Shown in pieces: positions 19,671-29,669 of a stretch of DNA of 64,000 bases. Location: positions 98,776,727 to 98,840,726 of the forward strand of contig OZ038485.1 in assembly GCA_964036315.1 (NCBI GenBank). The letters are read 5' to 3'. The DNA comes from Acanthosepion esculentum (Eukaryota; Mollusca; Cephalopoda; Sepiida; Sepiidae). The stretch's first letter is position 1. Each line of letters starts with the position of its first letter. The position numbers and the translations under genes are program-made. The notes under the pieces are model-generated. The model saw only the letters and a program-made list of their open reading frames with translations. It made no database searches and was not told the origin of the DNA.

Positions 19671-19718
<48 letters not shown>
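19671..19718. repeat. (TA)n(TG)n microsatellite
   Basis: TA repeat changing to TG repeat. Confidence 0.96.
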
Positions 19719-19719
<1 letters not shown>

Positions 19720-19734
19720 ATTAAATAATTATTT

Positions 19735-20045
19735 ACAGTTACCATGTAAATATTTGTAGAAAAGACAGAGAGAGACCACGCTACGTCGGTGAAAAAGTGA
19801 TTGAAGCCGAGATGCCAGGTCAGGATCAATTACATCTGTTATGTAATTGATCCTGACCTGGCATCTCGGATTCTTTGGATTTTGTCAAGAACCTCGAAAT
19901 GGATAGCACCAGACCTGATATAGCAGCAGTATTCTATGAACGGACGAATAGCAAATTTGTGAATGTGCAAAATGTTCTCTGACGGGAAAAAAATTTCTGC
20001 CACGACAGAGTGACCCAACTTTCCTTGCAGTAGATTCATCTATTT
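19735..20045 (-). pseudogene. LINE L-A reverse transcriptase fragment with local inverted duplication
   Basis: The minus-strand frame reads ENILHIHKFAIRPFIEYCCY, IRSGAIHFEVLDKIQRI, the segment just after the reverse transcriptase thumb seen in other copies (IYKSTIRLCIEYCCQIRSG at 58.5 kb). Normally the next residues would be of the type NVIDPDLASRL. Here that block is present (19,807-19,835), but a perfect inverted copy of it (19,841-19,869) is inserted before it. Multiple stops; non-functional. Confidence 0.8.
19807..19869. repeat. Perfect 29-bp inverted repeat, 5-base loop
   Basis: The arm CCGAGATGCCAGGTCAGGAT... at 19,807-19,835 is followed by CTGTT and by its exact reverse complement at 19,841-19,869. 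It lies inside the LINE frame and is not present in the paralogous LINE at 32,053, which has the block once. Confidence 0.97.
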
Positions 20046-20318
20046 TTATTTTATTTATGGCAACGGGTTTTTCCCCGATTTTCTTACTCGGTTTCCGCCG
20101 TTCGATATCATGTGTCCGAAAAATGACACATTTATCGCAGTCGCCGTCGAATCTCGGCATTTTTAGCCTGTGATGCAATTACCAACTAAGACCTGTTTTG
20201 TGCCCGAACCCACGTAAGCAGTGGCTGGGTAAATTTTGACCATGTCAAAATGCTCGGTTCCCTACGTTAAAACTTGTGTGGCATTCTAAACCGAGTGGAG
20301 GTTGCCAGGTGAATACCT

Positions 20319-20356
20319 CGTTTCTCGGCCTTTTGAATTGGATCGAAGTGTAGTAT
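20319..20356 (+). ncRNA. U2 snRNA 5'-end-like sequence, copy 1 (fragment)
   Basis: CGTTTCTCGGCCTTTTG ... GGATCGAAGTGTAGTAT matches the start of U2 snRNA (known: ATCGCTTCTCGGCCTTTTGG, then CTAAGATCAAGTGTAGTATC) over about 38 bases. The branch-point-recognition region is only partly covered, and everything downstream of U2 position about 40 is absent, so this is not a functional snRNA gene. Confidence 0.65.
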
Positions 20357-20572
20357 TGTGTGTCTGAAAATATCACATCTATCGCGGTCGCCGTCACCTG
20401 TCAGTATTTTGGGCTTGAGATGTAATGACCAACTAAGACCTGTTTTGTGCCCTAACCCACGTAAGCGTTGGCTGGGTAAATTTTGACCATGTCAAAATGC
20501 TCGGTTCCTCACGTCAAACAACTAACCTTTTGTCGCATCCTAAACCGAGTGGAGGTTGCCAGGTGAATACCT

Positions 20573-20612
20573 CGCTTCTCGGCCTTTTGGATGGGATCGA
20601 AATGTAGTGTCT
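20573..20612 (+). ncRNA. U2 snRNA 5'-end-like sequence, copy 2 (fragment)
   Basis: CGCTTCTCGGCCTTTTGG is identical to U2 positions 3-20, then ATGGGATCGAAATGTAGTGTCT follows the next U2 bases with a few changes (first 20 shown: ATGGGATCGAAATGTAGTGT). It ends abruptly, as in copy 1. Both copies are preceded by the same GAGGTTGCCAGGTGAATAC, so the U2 block is part of the repeat unit. Confidence 0.68.
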
Positions 20613-20662
20613 ACCGTTGGGTGGATAAACTGCATTTTATTAAACATTTTATCCTAAGCAAA

Positions 20663-20664
<2 letters not shown>

Positions 20665-20722
<58 letters not shown>
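20665..20722. repeat. (TA)n microsatellite
   Basis: About 56 bp of TA. Confidence 0.97.
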
Positions 20723-20725
<3 letters not shown>

Positions 20726-21540
20726 AAGCAACACATAATGAAGTCTGTTACAGAGGTAGACTAGAAAAAAAGAGCCTAATGCCCTATTAACTGTCGGAGA
20801 CTTAATATTTAGAATCTCGGTGCGCGGTCGACAACCACTACTAAAAGTTTCAAGCGTTTTCACGCAATCATCAGATGGTCAGAGACAGTTATTTGGGAAT
20901 ATAGTTACTTTATAAACCCTCGAAAAGTTCAAGAAAAAAAGTACAAGTGTAGTTGAATAGTACATACCATGTGCACAGTAACCAAAATCACCGAGAGTTT
21001 GTGAAGTGTTGTGGCTAATACCAATTCCGCCATGATGGAAATTCCATCATAAAAAAAACAAAAAAGCAGAAAATATCTATTGAGTTCTTCTTTAACGCTT
21101 TGGATTTTGTCGCGCATCTCTCGATTTACAGCTGGGTCAGCAAACAAAATGTATCATATATTTATAATATATATAAACAAGACACGGACGATATTAATTT
21201 CAACCGATAAGGTATGCCTGTTTAATTTTTCATTTTATTTTCTGATTTTTGAATAAGTTGTTTATTGACCTAACTTGTGAATAAACGATCCGAAATTCAG
21301 GTTTATGTTTGAGTCCACTGGACTGTCTCGGTCATTATCGGTAACTAAATGTTATCAGTGTCGAAGATATCATTTTTGTTATCTATATCCTAACATTTTT
21401 TTTTCCTTTGGTGGAAAAGTTACATTTTAATTTAGATTTAAATACACAGAACCATTCGTGTAACATCATTTGTAGAACGGTTACGCAGAGTTTGATACAA
21501 ACCAAAAAAAAAAAAAAAAAACCGGAGACATTATATATTT
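20723..21540. other. Unassigned sequence
   Basis: No gene. A short block at 20,850-20,890 (TTTCACGCAATCATCAGATG) resembles the centre of the hairpin at 19.5 kb, and an A-run lies at 21,505-21,523. Otherwise nothing is recognised. Confidence 0.4.
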
Positions 21541-21544
21541 TATA

Positions 21545-22330
21545 GCCATCTCTATAAATATATGCGAATGTCAGTGTGTCACATTTTTTCAACTTTATTC
21601 CTCGAGACCGTAGCCCAACATATCATACCATTTTGGAATCAGACCGACCCCGTGAGCAAATTAAAAACATTCCGGACCGGATCCGGAATAAGAACTAAGT
21701 GAGACATCTATATAATAAATGCGAATGTCAGTGTGTCAGTGTGTCACACTTTTTCAACTTTATTCCTAGAGACCGTAGCCCAACATATCATACCATTTTG
21801 GAATCAGACCGACCCCGTGAGCAAATTAAAAACATTGCGAACCGGGTCCGTACCTGCGATCCTGAAATTTTAAATTCCCAAGGTTTCATTACTGCGACTG
21901 TGTTCAGCGATTTCTTACGTGATTTCGCAACGAATGTTTTGTACGATAACAATATATTTTTAATTGGAAATAAATTTGGGAATAATTAAAATTAATTGGA
22001 AAATCCAGCGAAAGTCACCCATGAAATAAATATAATTGTTTGTGCCGAAAGTAAGGACCTACGTACATCACACAGTCTTTAAATTAAGTAGCGGTAACAG
22101 AATTATCGTTGAACATTTAAAAGGTAAACTTAAAAATGAATGCAAAACATAAATGTAGCGTTACATTTTGAGTTCTTTATTATTGCTTATCGCATACGGC
22201 AGCAGTATGCCTCGCAAAAAGAAATCTCCGCCAACAGAGGACCAGATTGCAATCTAAAGAGCCAAGACTGAAGCGAGGAAAAGAAAGTCCCGTGCAAATG
22301 AAAACCCAGATCAAACGGCAGCCAGAAGAA
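21545..22330 (+). mobile_element. Helitron-like element 5' region, copy 2, with duplicated 5' terminus
   Basis: Two 5'-terminal modules (about 21,545-21,700 and 21,705-21,860) repeat TCTATA..., GCGAATGTCAGTGTGTC, ACTTTATTCCT, CCGTAGCCCAACATATCATA and GAATCAGACCGACCCCGTGA; they are close to 90 percent alike. A single body homologous to 11,765-12,205 follows. It leads into a short frame at about 22,207. The element is then cut by an L-A LINE 3' end at about 22,330. Confidence 0.7.
22207..22325 (+). pseudogene. Helitron Rep/helicase N-terminal fragment
   Basis: From ATG at 22,207 the frame reads MPRKKKSPPTEDQIAI, stop, RAKTEARKRKSRANENPDQ and TAARRTS. The basic start and the RANE(T/N)PxQxAAR pattern resemble the arginine-rich N-terminal repeats of Helitron Rep/helicase proteins. 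It has one in-frame stop and is truncated after about 40 codons by the following LINE. Similarity is by pattern memory only. Confidence 0.5.
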
Positions 22331-22820
22331 CTTCCTTTGTCCTGGGTAAGACGTTAAACTACATCCGCGTTCTGGGTAAGACAATCAGTTACATCCAGCA
22401 GCAAGGCCTCTGACCAGGGGGTTTTGAGGAGCGTGGAACCACCTCTTAATTGCTGGGGTTCCCAAGTTCACCCTGGCCCGGGGTGATAGCACCTGTTACG
22501 GTCCCAGCTATGGGCAAATAGTTAACTATTACCAGCAATACTTTTTTGAAAAAGATTATTACCAGCAATACAATTTTGAAGGAAAAATATTACTAGAAAC
22601 AGATTTTTGACAAAACAATATATTACCAGCAATATGTTGTCAGCATTAAATAACCCATTGAGGTTGATATTCCGTAAAACAAAATAAACCAAATCAATGT
22701 CAACCAAAGAATACATATTCTGTTCATACGAATCTGCCCTAAAAATGTTGTCGGCATTAAATAACTCATTGAAGTTGATATGTCGTAAAACAAAATGAAC
22801 CAAACCAAACCAAACCAAGA
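22330..22820 (+). mobile_element. LINE L-A 3' end (locus C), with doubled 3' tail
   Basis: Modules in order: the C-terminal codon block (TAAACTACATCCGCGTTCTG), ACCACCTCTTAATTGCTGGG, GGGTGATAGCACCTGTTACG, three to four ATTACCAGCAATAC... units (22,530-22,635), then the tail CATTAAATAACCCATTGAGG (22,644 on). A second tail (CATTAAATAACTCATTGAAG, then TTGATATGTCGTAAAACAAA) sits at 22,754-22,818 and ends in ACCAAACCAAACCAA. The doubled tail suggests one LINE 3' end landing beside another, or a local duplication. Confidence 0.8.
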
Positions 22821-23174
22821 GAGCTTCCGGTGCTGACTTAGGGACTCTCAAACTCCTGAACAAACCGAAGGTTCAATCAAGAGCCCTCCGCATGAGCTAG
22901 CTTAATTGCTGCCCGATATGACGGTTTTTAAGCTTCTTATGAATATATTATACCAATATTAAATATTTTATAAAACATTTAGAATAGCGTTTCCACCCGT
23001 TGAGATATTTAATGCGAGTTTTTTTTAATTTGTGTAACAATGGGTTTGAGTTTGTTTGCTTTTTACACTATTGCTCCCCCATATAAGCCCAAGAGCCACC
23101 AAGGTAGAGGTTTAGTAGATAGGTTTTTATGGGCATAATAATTATAGATTATGATGGTATGTAAGATAGACAAA

Positions 23175-23221
23175 GAGAGTAAGACGTCGGAGGTTGAGGA
23201 GCTGGGGCGAAAGTGGTTAGA
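23175..23221 (+). other. Putative 5' LTR edge remnant and primer-binding region
   Basis: The 47-base block beginning GAGAGTAAGACGTCGGAGGT and ending CGAAAGTGGTTAGA recurs with three differences at 30,504-30,550. Paired copies at both outer edges of the gag-to-env region suggest the ends of the two LTRs. The following bases CTGGTAGCCGTGACCAGG could be the primer-binding site (TGG start), but I cannot name the tRNA. Sequence upstream does not match the 3' side, so the 5' LTR is lost or truncated. Confidence 0.5.
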
Positions 23222-23601
23222 CTGGTAGCCGTGACCAGGATAGACCCGTGGAAATTACCACGACCGTCTGAAAGAGGAGAGAGGGTTGCATTTGTGTTGT
23301 CCAGTCGGGGACAAGTAAGACCAGAAAGGACTCTAGGCTTCGGACTATATTGGTCAAAAAGTTACATAAGGAGGAAAAGAGAAGGAAGCACAAAAAGGAG
23401 GAAAAGGAAACAAAACACGGAGCAGCGGACGACAGGTCAGTCACTTTTTGGTTTCCTTTGTTCGCTCAGTGCACTTAGATCTGCCAGTAATATTGTTGAT
23501 TTTGTTTTTGTCGACGTTGTACGCAGTTGAAGCGCCACCACCGTGTTAGGTATTTTTCCTTTCCTTCTCTCGTTGAAAGTGGTAGTTGAGAAGACGCTAG
23601 G

Positions 23602-24436
23602 ATGAGCCTAGCAGGATCAGACGCCACAGATGACCTTGGGGATGTGGGAGTCCCCGATGGGTTTCAGGAGGCTGATAGGTAGCATGAAGCTACCTTATAA
23701 AGGAAACCCTGCGGACCTGCACGAATGGATTTTGTCCATTCAGAAGAAGCAGGTGATCTATGGTTTCTCGGACCAAGAAATGGTGCTTCTAGCTTACGAC
23801 GCCGCAGCGGGGCAGGCTGAAAGAATCGCGGGGCTAGTGGCGTTAGCTTTTCCGGAGTTTGTGACTCGGGACAGTGGTCTTATTCAGGCCTTGTTGGCCG
23901 ATGTGTTTGTGGACGCGCTGAGCGACAGGGACCTGAGGGGCGATGTTCTGAAGGGAGGACCATTAAGCCTGGCTGCAGCCATAGAGGCGGCTCGAACCAG
24001 GGAACGACTCTGGGATAGAATAAGAGGGGGTGTAGGTAGGAACCCCCAAGGGGCCAAAGTAATGATGAAAAAGAAGGATTGGGAGCGGATCCAGATACGG
24101 GACCCGAAGGAAGAGGAGGACTGGGAGGCTGAGGCAGTTCCCAATAGGAGAGCCTGGGATCTACGTTATAGGTTTCACAAGCCCACACGTGGGCTGGTAT
24201 GCTGGACTTGCAAGTATTGTGGGCATCGGGCTCGCGACTGTCCGACAAACTATGGAGGCGACCCAAGGTTTTTTGGGCCGAAATGCACGACTTGTAGAGA
24301 GTTCGGGCACAAGTCGCGGTGGTGTACGGCAGAGGGAGACCGTAAACTGGGGATAAAGCGAGTTAATACGCTGGTGCCCCCTACCGAGAAGGAAAAGGGT
24401 CCGGGAAACGCCGATGGGTCATCCGTGAAAAAGTAA
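23602..24436 (+). pseudogene. gag: gag (capsid-nucleocapsid) of the env-bearing gypsy element
   Basis: Structural polyprotein that would assemble the particle and bind the RNA. An ATG at 23,602 opens a frame that stops after 27 codons. The main open frame (from 23,630, 268 codons) is offset, so a frameshift lies near the start. The first part has a retrotransposon-gag-like helical segment (about residues 28-140). Two zinc knuckles of the CX2CX4HX4C type follow: CWTCKYCGHRARDC (residues 191-204) and CTTCREFGHKSRWC (219-232). GC content is higher than that of the flanks, consistent with transferred or element DNA. Confidence 0.82.
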
Positions 24437-24514
24437 GAGGCAGGGTGGCCCCAGTGCAAGTAAGACCTCTGAGATGCTGGACACCTGAGACAAACCTGTC
24501 CTCACAGGAGAAAG

Positions 24515-24991
24515 ATGGACCACACCGAACGGAACAACACTAACTCGAATAGAGGGGAGAAATTAATTGCTAGTCCGAGAAAAGAGAGTCATCCGAGCTC
24601 TGCCCCACCCAGGAGAGCCCCTAGACAGAAATGGGAGCTACTAGAAAAAGTTGAACTCCTGTCACTGACTCCTACGTCTCGGTTGTCGAGAAAGCGAGAG
24701 GAAAGGAGAAAACATACGGGAAGGAGAAAGGTACAGGTATGCCGTTTGCTGAAGGAAGGGCCAAACTTCACCTGTAATGTGTTACTGGGAGACAAGAAGG
24801 TGAATCCCCTTGTCGATACTGGAGCTTCAGTGTCACTGGTTAGCTCCAAGGGTTTAGACAATTGGGACTGAAAACGAAGATTAGTCCCGTCGATCGACTA
24901 ATAAGTCAGGCTGATAGTAGCAGGATGAGGATAGAGGGTATGACGTGGCTACCTTTCCAGTTGGCAAGAACCAGAGGTAAACTTAAGGTTT
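24515..24991 (+). pseudogene. Retropepsin-like protease region
   Basis: The frame 24,515-24,871 (118 codons) starts with a basic linker and ends in the aspartic protease core, with DTGAS at about residues 101-105 (codons from 24,815). The frame stops shortly after at 24,869. The rest of the fold, including a hydrophobic ILGSDWL-type segment, continues in another frame from 24,992. The enzyme would cleave the Gag-Pol precursor; as written it is split. Confidence 0.8.
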
Positions 24992-25846
24992 ATGTGGCAC
25001 CTGACTTGTGGTGAGCTAATTTTGGGGAGTGACTGGCTTAGGCAGAATAAGGTACAGATCCGTATCGACCCCGCCATCCTAACATTGGACAGGGTAGGGA
25101 TACTGTATAGAGAGGATAATTATGAACAGTTGCCAGTGGTGGCCCAGACAGATATAAAGCTTTCCCCTAGGACTAATGTTTCTGGGAAGGGCAAGATTAT
25201 AACAGAAGGTGTGCTGAACAGTGACCTATACCAAATGGTCCCTACTCATAGATATGATAATAGTGAAGGGGAAATAACCGTGTATGATTTGTTGGTGAAG
25301 AGGTCGGGGACCGTTCCCTTACTGTTAACCAATACTGCCAATAAAACTATTAAAATAAAGCAGGGAGAGGAGCTGGCACAGGCATGCCCAGTGAGAGAAG
25401 TCGAACAGGTGAGAGTATGGAATGGGAATAGGCCTGCGAATAACACATGCAGCAATGAAATAAGGGATGAAGATATAACAGCCCCTGAGCGTTATAGGAG
25501 GAAATTGAGGGGGCTGCTGAACGGTAATCGGGAGGTAATAGCCATTACTGATAAGGAATTGGGACAGACGGAGACAGTTGAAATGAAGATACAACAGTGG
25601 GCATTGAAGTTAAGTGGGTATAACTACAGAATAGACTATTTGGCAGGGAAGGATAATACCTGTGCTGACCTGTTATCGAGGATTCCGAGGCAATTAGAGA
25701 CTGAATCTGTCAGGTTGGAGCCAGGTGTCGATGATAAAGCATTCCAAATTAATGTGATCAATTCACAGGCGTTGAAGGAGAGACTTGGTTGGGAAGATCA
25801 GGAAACGAGTGAAACGGAGATTGTTTCCGACCCCCACTGGAGATAG
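24992..25846 (+). pseudogene. Pol remnant: end of protease fused to end of RNase H, RT core deleted
   Basis: This 284-codon frame starts in the protease C-terminal half (ILGSDWL near 25,018) and continues through the protease-RT linker to a segment typical of the start of RT (NREVIAITDKELGQTETVEM at about 25,530-25,590). It then passes directly to the end of RNase H (LSGYNYRIDYLAGKDNTCAD then LLSR). The reverse transcriptase fingers/palm with its YxDD motif, and most of RNase H, are missing without breaking the frame. The join lies near 25,585-25,595, where an AAGATA-type short sequence could be shared microhomology. Confidence 0.85.
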
Positions 25847-26003
25847 ATTATTAGGCAAAGCCAAGAGGATAGCGAGATAGCAACTATCAGGTCCAGGGTA
25901 AAGGCAGGGCGTACCTTCAAATATATGGTGCACGATGGAGTGTTGTATTACCTTCAGGAAGAGATGTGGAAGTAAGTTTAAAAATGGTGACACCTGAGAA
26001 GTA

Positions 26004-26885
26004 GAGGGTTGAAATTCTAGACAAATTCCATAGGAGGTTAGGACACCTGGGAATTGATAAGACGTATGGATTAATAATGACAAATTACTACTGGCCTAAG
26101 TTGTTTAATGATGTTGTGAATCATGTAAAAAAATGCGTAACATGCCAAATACAGAGTCGAATGAGTAAGGTTACCTCAGTATTAGAAACGGATGTTCCGA
26201 ATTATCCGTTTCAGAAAGTAAGCATGGATATTTCCGGGCCCTATGGGGAAACACATAGAGGTAATCTTTACATACTGAGTTTTGTGGACTGCCTGACGAA
26301 TTGGCCTGAAGCATTTGCCATACCGGATAAGAAGGCACGAACGGTGTCAGATATAATACTGAACGAAATATTCCCTTGGTATGGGGCCCCCGAACAGTTG
26401 GTTACCGATAATGGATCAGAGAATGTGAATCAGATTATGAGAGAGACCCTGGGAGAATTAAGCATACAGCACGTAACCACCTCTCCATATCACTCCCAAA
26501 GTAACGCTATGGTAGAGAGATTGAGACCCTCGTTGATGTGTTAGCTAAACTAACAGAGGATAATAGGGAAAATTGGGATTTATTCGTGACCCAAGCGTTA
26601 GCAGCTGTGAGATTCTCGATGAACGAGACGGCAAAATTTTCCCCTTATTACTTAATATATGGCAGGGATGTAGTCTTACCTATAGACAACCTGTTACGAC
26701 CTAGGAGGAAGTATTTTGGAGAGGATCATCACCAAATAGTTTTAGAACAACAGCATAAAATTTTTACACAGGTGAGGAGGAGGATTCAAAGAGCCCAGAA
26801 AAGGCGAAACGATAGGGTAAATAAAAATAGAGAAGTTTCCTTCCAGATAGGTGATCCAGTGTATTATAAAATACACCGGAGATAA
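26004..26885 (+). pseudogene. Integrase of the env-bearing gypsy element
   Basis: Would insert the cDNA into the genome. An N-terminal zinc domain is visible: HRRLGH (about 26,029-26,046) and CVTC (about 26,137). The catalytic triad is intact by position in the frame from 26,077: Asp51 (26,227), Asp111 in TDNGSEN (26,407) and Glu147 (26,515), i.e. D-59-D-35-E. A frameshift follows immediately after the catalytic Glu (about 26,520), and the C-terminal part continues in another frame from 26,538 to 26,885. A stop also lies at about 26,001. Non-functional as written. Confidence 0.88.
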
Positions 26886-27383
26886 GGTAAATTGGACCAG
26901 AGATGGAGACCATACTCTAGGATCGTGGAGTAGACGGGTCCGGTTTCCTTTGTGATCTGGGACCAATTGACCGGACAAGTAAAGAGAGTGCATGCGAATG
27001 ATATAAAGCTAGCTGAAATAGGAGAATGGAAAGGAGCCGAAACAAAAACTCAACGGAAAAGGCTGAGGAAAACTACGTTGGTAGAACCTGAAGGGTTAGA
27101 GACTGAGAGTGAAAGTGAAGGGAGTGAGGAGATTGAAATTAGCCCAACTACCCTTCGAAGGCTGAGGGAGGTAAGTCGGACCCCAGCGGGACATTCTGAG
27201 GAAGCAGAGATTGAGCTTAACCTTAGGGAAGAAGAGGAACTGAGTGAATTGGAAGAAGAGGATGAAATTCCGTTAGCTCAATTGCAGAGTAAATTGCGGG
27301 CTGAAAAAGCACCTAGTGCTAATGAGGAATTACCACTAAAACAGCGATTGAGGGGAGCAGTGCAGCCCGAGCCTAAGGATTAA
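26886..27383 (+). pseudogene. Integrase C-terminal (GPY/F-like) region and acidic tail
   Basis: After a stop at about 26,883 and another near 26,930, the frame 26,952-27,383 starts with a GPY/F-module-like end (WDQLTGQVKRVHANDIKLAE). It continues as a strongly charged tail (Glu/Arg/Lys-rich, for example EEEELSELEEEDEIPLAQLQ). Such tails are common at the pol end of env-bearing gypsy elements. The function of the acidic tail is not known to me. Confidence 0.6.
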
Positions 27384-27562
27384 GTGAAACCAGTACAGTG
27401 ACTGTGGTGAAGGAGTGACAGTCTGGGACTAACTGTGCATTTATCATCAGTGCTGGTGAACTGTGTGGACGGACCCCATGCATACAGGGTACTGGTGGTG
27501 TGGGTCGGTGCTTGAGGTATCACTCTAAGATGTAACCACCCGCTAAAACAATAAGAGAATGA

Positions 27563-28683
27563 TTGAGTAAGGCGAATTATTCTCTTCATCTCTTTGTGGA
27601 CATGAACGAGAGGAGGCTCGTGGTACTCATGATGCTAGTTATGGTAGCTAATACCTGGGAACACAGTGAGAATACTGTATTTAAGAAGATTAGCGAAGTG
27701 ATTATCACAAGATCAAAGTGGTTGATAACTTTGGTGATAGACCTGCAGTCGTATGAGAAGTTACTGGATCAGTTGAAGATCGAAGTGGACAAACTAGATA
27801 CAGCCAGGACCCAAGTCGCCGGAGACTATCTACAGACTCCGGAATACCGCCGTATATTATACTCCTTAGCTTAGGAATCCCTAATATTTGAGAAACAATG
27901 GAATGATATGAGTTACTATTTGAAAGGAATAAAGTTGTTACGGACCAGGCAAAAGAGGGCAGTATTACCTATAGTGGGAAAAGCATTAAGCGTGTTGTTT
28001 GGTACAGTCTCCGTAGGCGAAGTGAGAGTAATTAAGAGGAAATTAAAGGCGGTAGAACAGAGACAGCAAGCAATGGCTCAGTCGGTTAAAGAGAGCCTAT
28101 CTATACTCAATGTTACTAGGCTGGAATTGGCTAAGAATAGAGGGAGTATCAATTGGTTGATTTCTCACCTACGGGTTTTTAGAAAGGAAATGATAAATGT
28201 AATCACGTCTGTAACAACCGAATTACAGAAATGAGAGGGTTTTTTTTTTTCAAATGTATTTTCCATTATTAGCTATAATGAGTAAGGTACGTCAAACAAG
28301 TCACTCTTTAGCGATGTTGTTAGAGCATGTGAGAGAACAATTTGACATGCTGTCGCTGGGACACCTGTCTCCGAGTACAATAACTCCGGAACGATTAAGA
28401 AAAGTTTGGAGAGAAAGAATCTTTGTTAGAGCTGGTAGGAACGAATGCCAGTGGATGGACGGGATTGTGGGAATCCATTGGAAGAGACATTCCTAAGATG
28501 TCACTAGAAAAGATGCCGGCGTTGTTAAAGCCAATTGATAAGATTGATTTTGGATGGTTGAAGTCGGAGTTAGATAAGATAGGTAAGCCGAATTCAGGCT
28601 GGAAAGAGAATTTGGTTGCTATAATAACCTGGCCGACTGTTGTGGGAATTATACTAATGATAGTCATGGCCTTGCTAGTTTGA
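27563..28683 (+). pseudogene. env: env-like glycoprotein, broken into several frames
   Basis: It resembles the F-type/errantiviral envelope class. Frame 1 (27,563-27,874) has a hydrophobic leader (RRLVVLMMLVMVANTW) and a conserved-looking SEVIITRSKWLITLVIDLQS stretch. Frame 2 (27,908-28,234) contains a furin-type site RQKR (27,947-27,958) followed by a hydrophobic, Gly-rich, fusion-peptide-like stretch and then helical heptad-like sequence. The next part is broken by stops. Frame 28,423-28,683 ends in a transmembrane segment (28,612-28,680, WPTVVGIILMIVMALLV). Stops and frameshifts between these parts make it inactive. It is described, not reconstructed. Confidence 0.75.
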
Positions 28684-28689
28684 TGGTAG

Positions 28690-28908
28690 TTGAAGAGGCG
28701 TACGGTGTTGTCGACCGGGCAGAATAAACTGGCACGAGAGTGCATGAATGAAGGAGGGATTCTAGTTAGTGTACCTTACCAAAGTAGGTCCGACCCGAGT
28801 GCATTGGGACCCCTAACTGATATTGAAGAAATACCTGAACCAACAAAAGATTCGACAAAGCTTGTTGTGAAGGCGAGACAAAATCGGAGGAACAGATTTA
28901 CGAAATAA
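28690..28908 (+). pseudogene. env cytoplasmic tail remnant
   Basis: Follows the transmembrane segment after a stop at 28,681. The 72-codon frame is polar and basic at its end (KARQNRRNRFTK). Plausibly the former cytoplasmic tail; there is no independent motif. Confidence 0.45.
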
Positions 28909-29292
28909 ATCGAATATTTTTATTCTTTTTTTGTAATGAGACTGAAATAATTGTTAAGGAGTGTTGCGAACTCCAATAATTGAAAATAAAAGAAGGAAGG
29001 AACACTGGAACTAGTGAACTATGTGAAACGGTTCTACTGCACGAGATCACCACAACAGTGAAATTTAACCGGAAGTTGCATGTACATATGTATCGTAAGG
29101 ACAATGAAAATGTAAATGGGCATAATGAGCCCTAAAAAGAACTGAGTATTCTATCTTTGCATGCTGGAAGAGACGTATGTTTAAGTAGACACTAGTCAGA
29201 GGCATGTTGAACTGGGTTTTCTCATATTTCCTTGATAGGAAAGCACATGTGTCATTTACTAGTAAATGACAAATAGGTAAGGGAGGAAATGT

Positions 29293-29295
<3 letters not shown>

Positions 29296-29334
<39 letters not shown>
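29296..29334. repeat. (GA)n microsatellite
   Basis: About 38 bp of AG repeat. Confidence 0.97.
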
Positions 29335-29337
<3 letters not shown>

Positions 29338-29669
29338 GGAAACACGCACACATATATTTTTTCTTTATTGAAATCGGAGTAGATATGAACAGCGAAATTA
29401 GATCAGAACAACTTTGTTTACTGATGGGAATCTGATCTAGGCCATTTGGAATTGGGTCATTAGGAAGACAATGATGATCGGTTAAAATTTGAAATAGAGC
29501 TTACTCAGGCTATGAGAACTTTGAAACTCACATGGTTTTGAGTTGACAGCGACTCGCATGATAATTGTGTGGGGACCAAGGGTCAATTTATGATCAGTCT
29601 GATTTATCTATATAAACGCGTAGTTAAGCTGAAAAAGAGGCAGTCGGGAGAGAATTTTCGAATAGACTG

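Larger units (their letters stand above)
20087..20615 (+). repeat. Tandem repeat of about 250 bp carrying U2 snRNA 5'-like sequence
   Basis: Two copies, plus a degenerate partial third, share ACCAACTAAGACCTGTTTTG, CCCACGTAAGC, GGCTGGGTAAATTTTGACCA and CGAGTGGAGGTTGCCAGGTG, then a U2-like block. The offset between copies is 247-254 bp. The first 45 bases or so before 20,130 look like a decayed third U2-like block (TACTCGGTTTCCGCCGTTCG). Confidence 0.88.

Noticed and set aside
20319..20612. Functional U2 snRNA gene
   Set aside because: Only about the first 40 bases match; the Sm site and 3' stems are absent.
23000..23221. Complete 5' LTR for the env-bearing gypsy element
   Set aside because: Only the last 47 bases match the 3' side; upstream sequence does not align, so a full LTR cannot be claimed.
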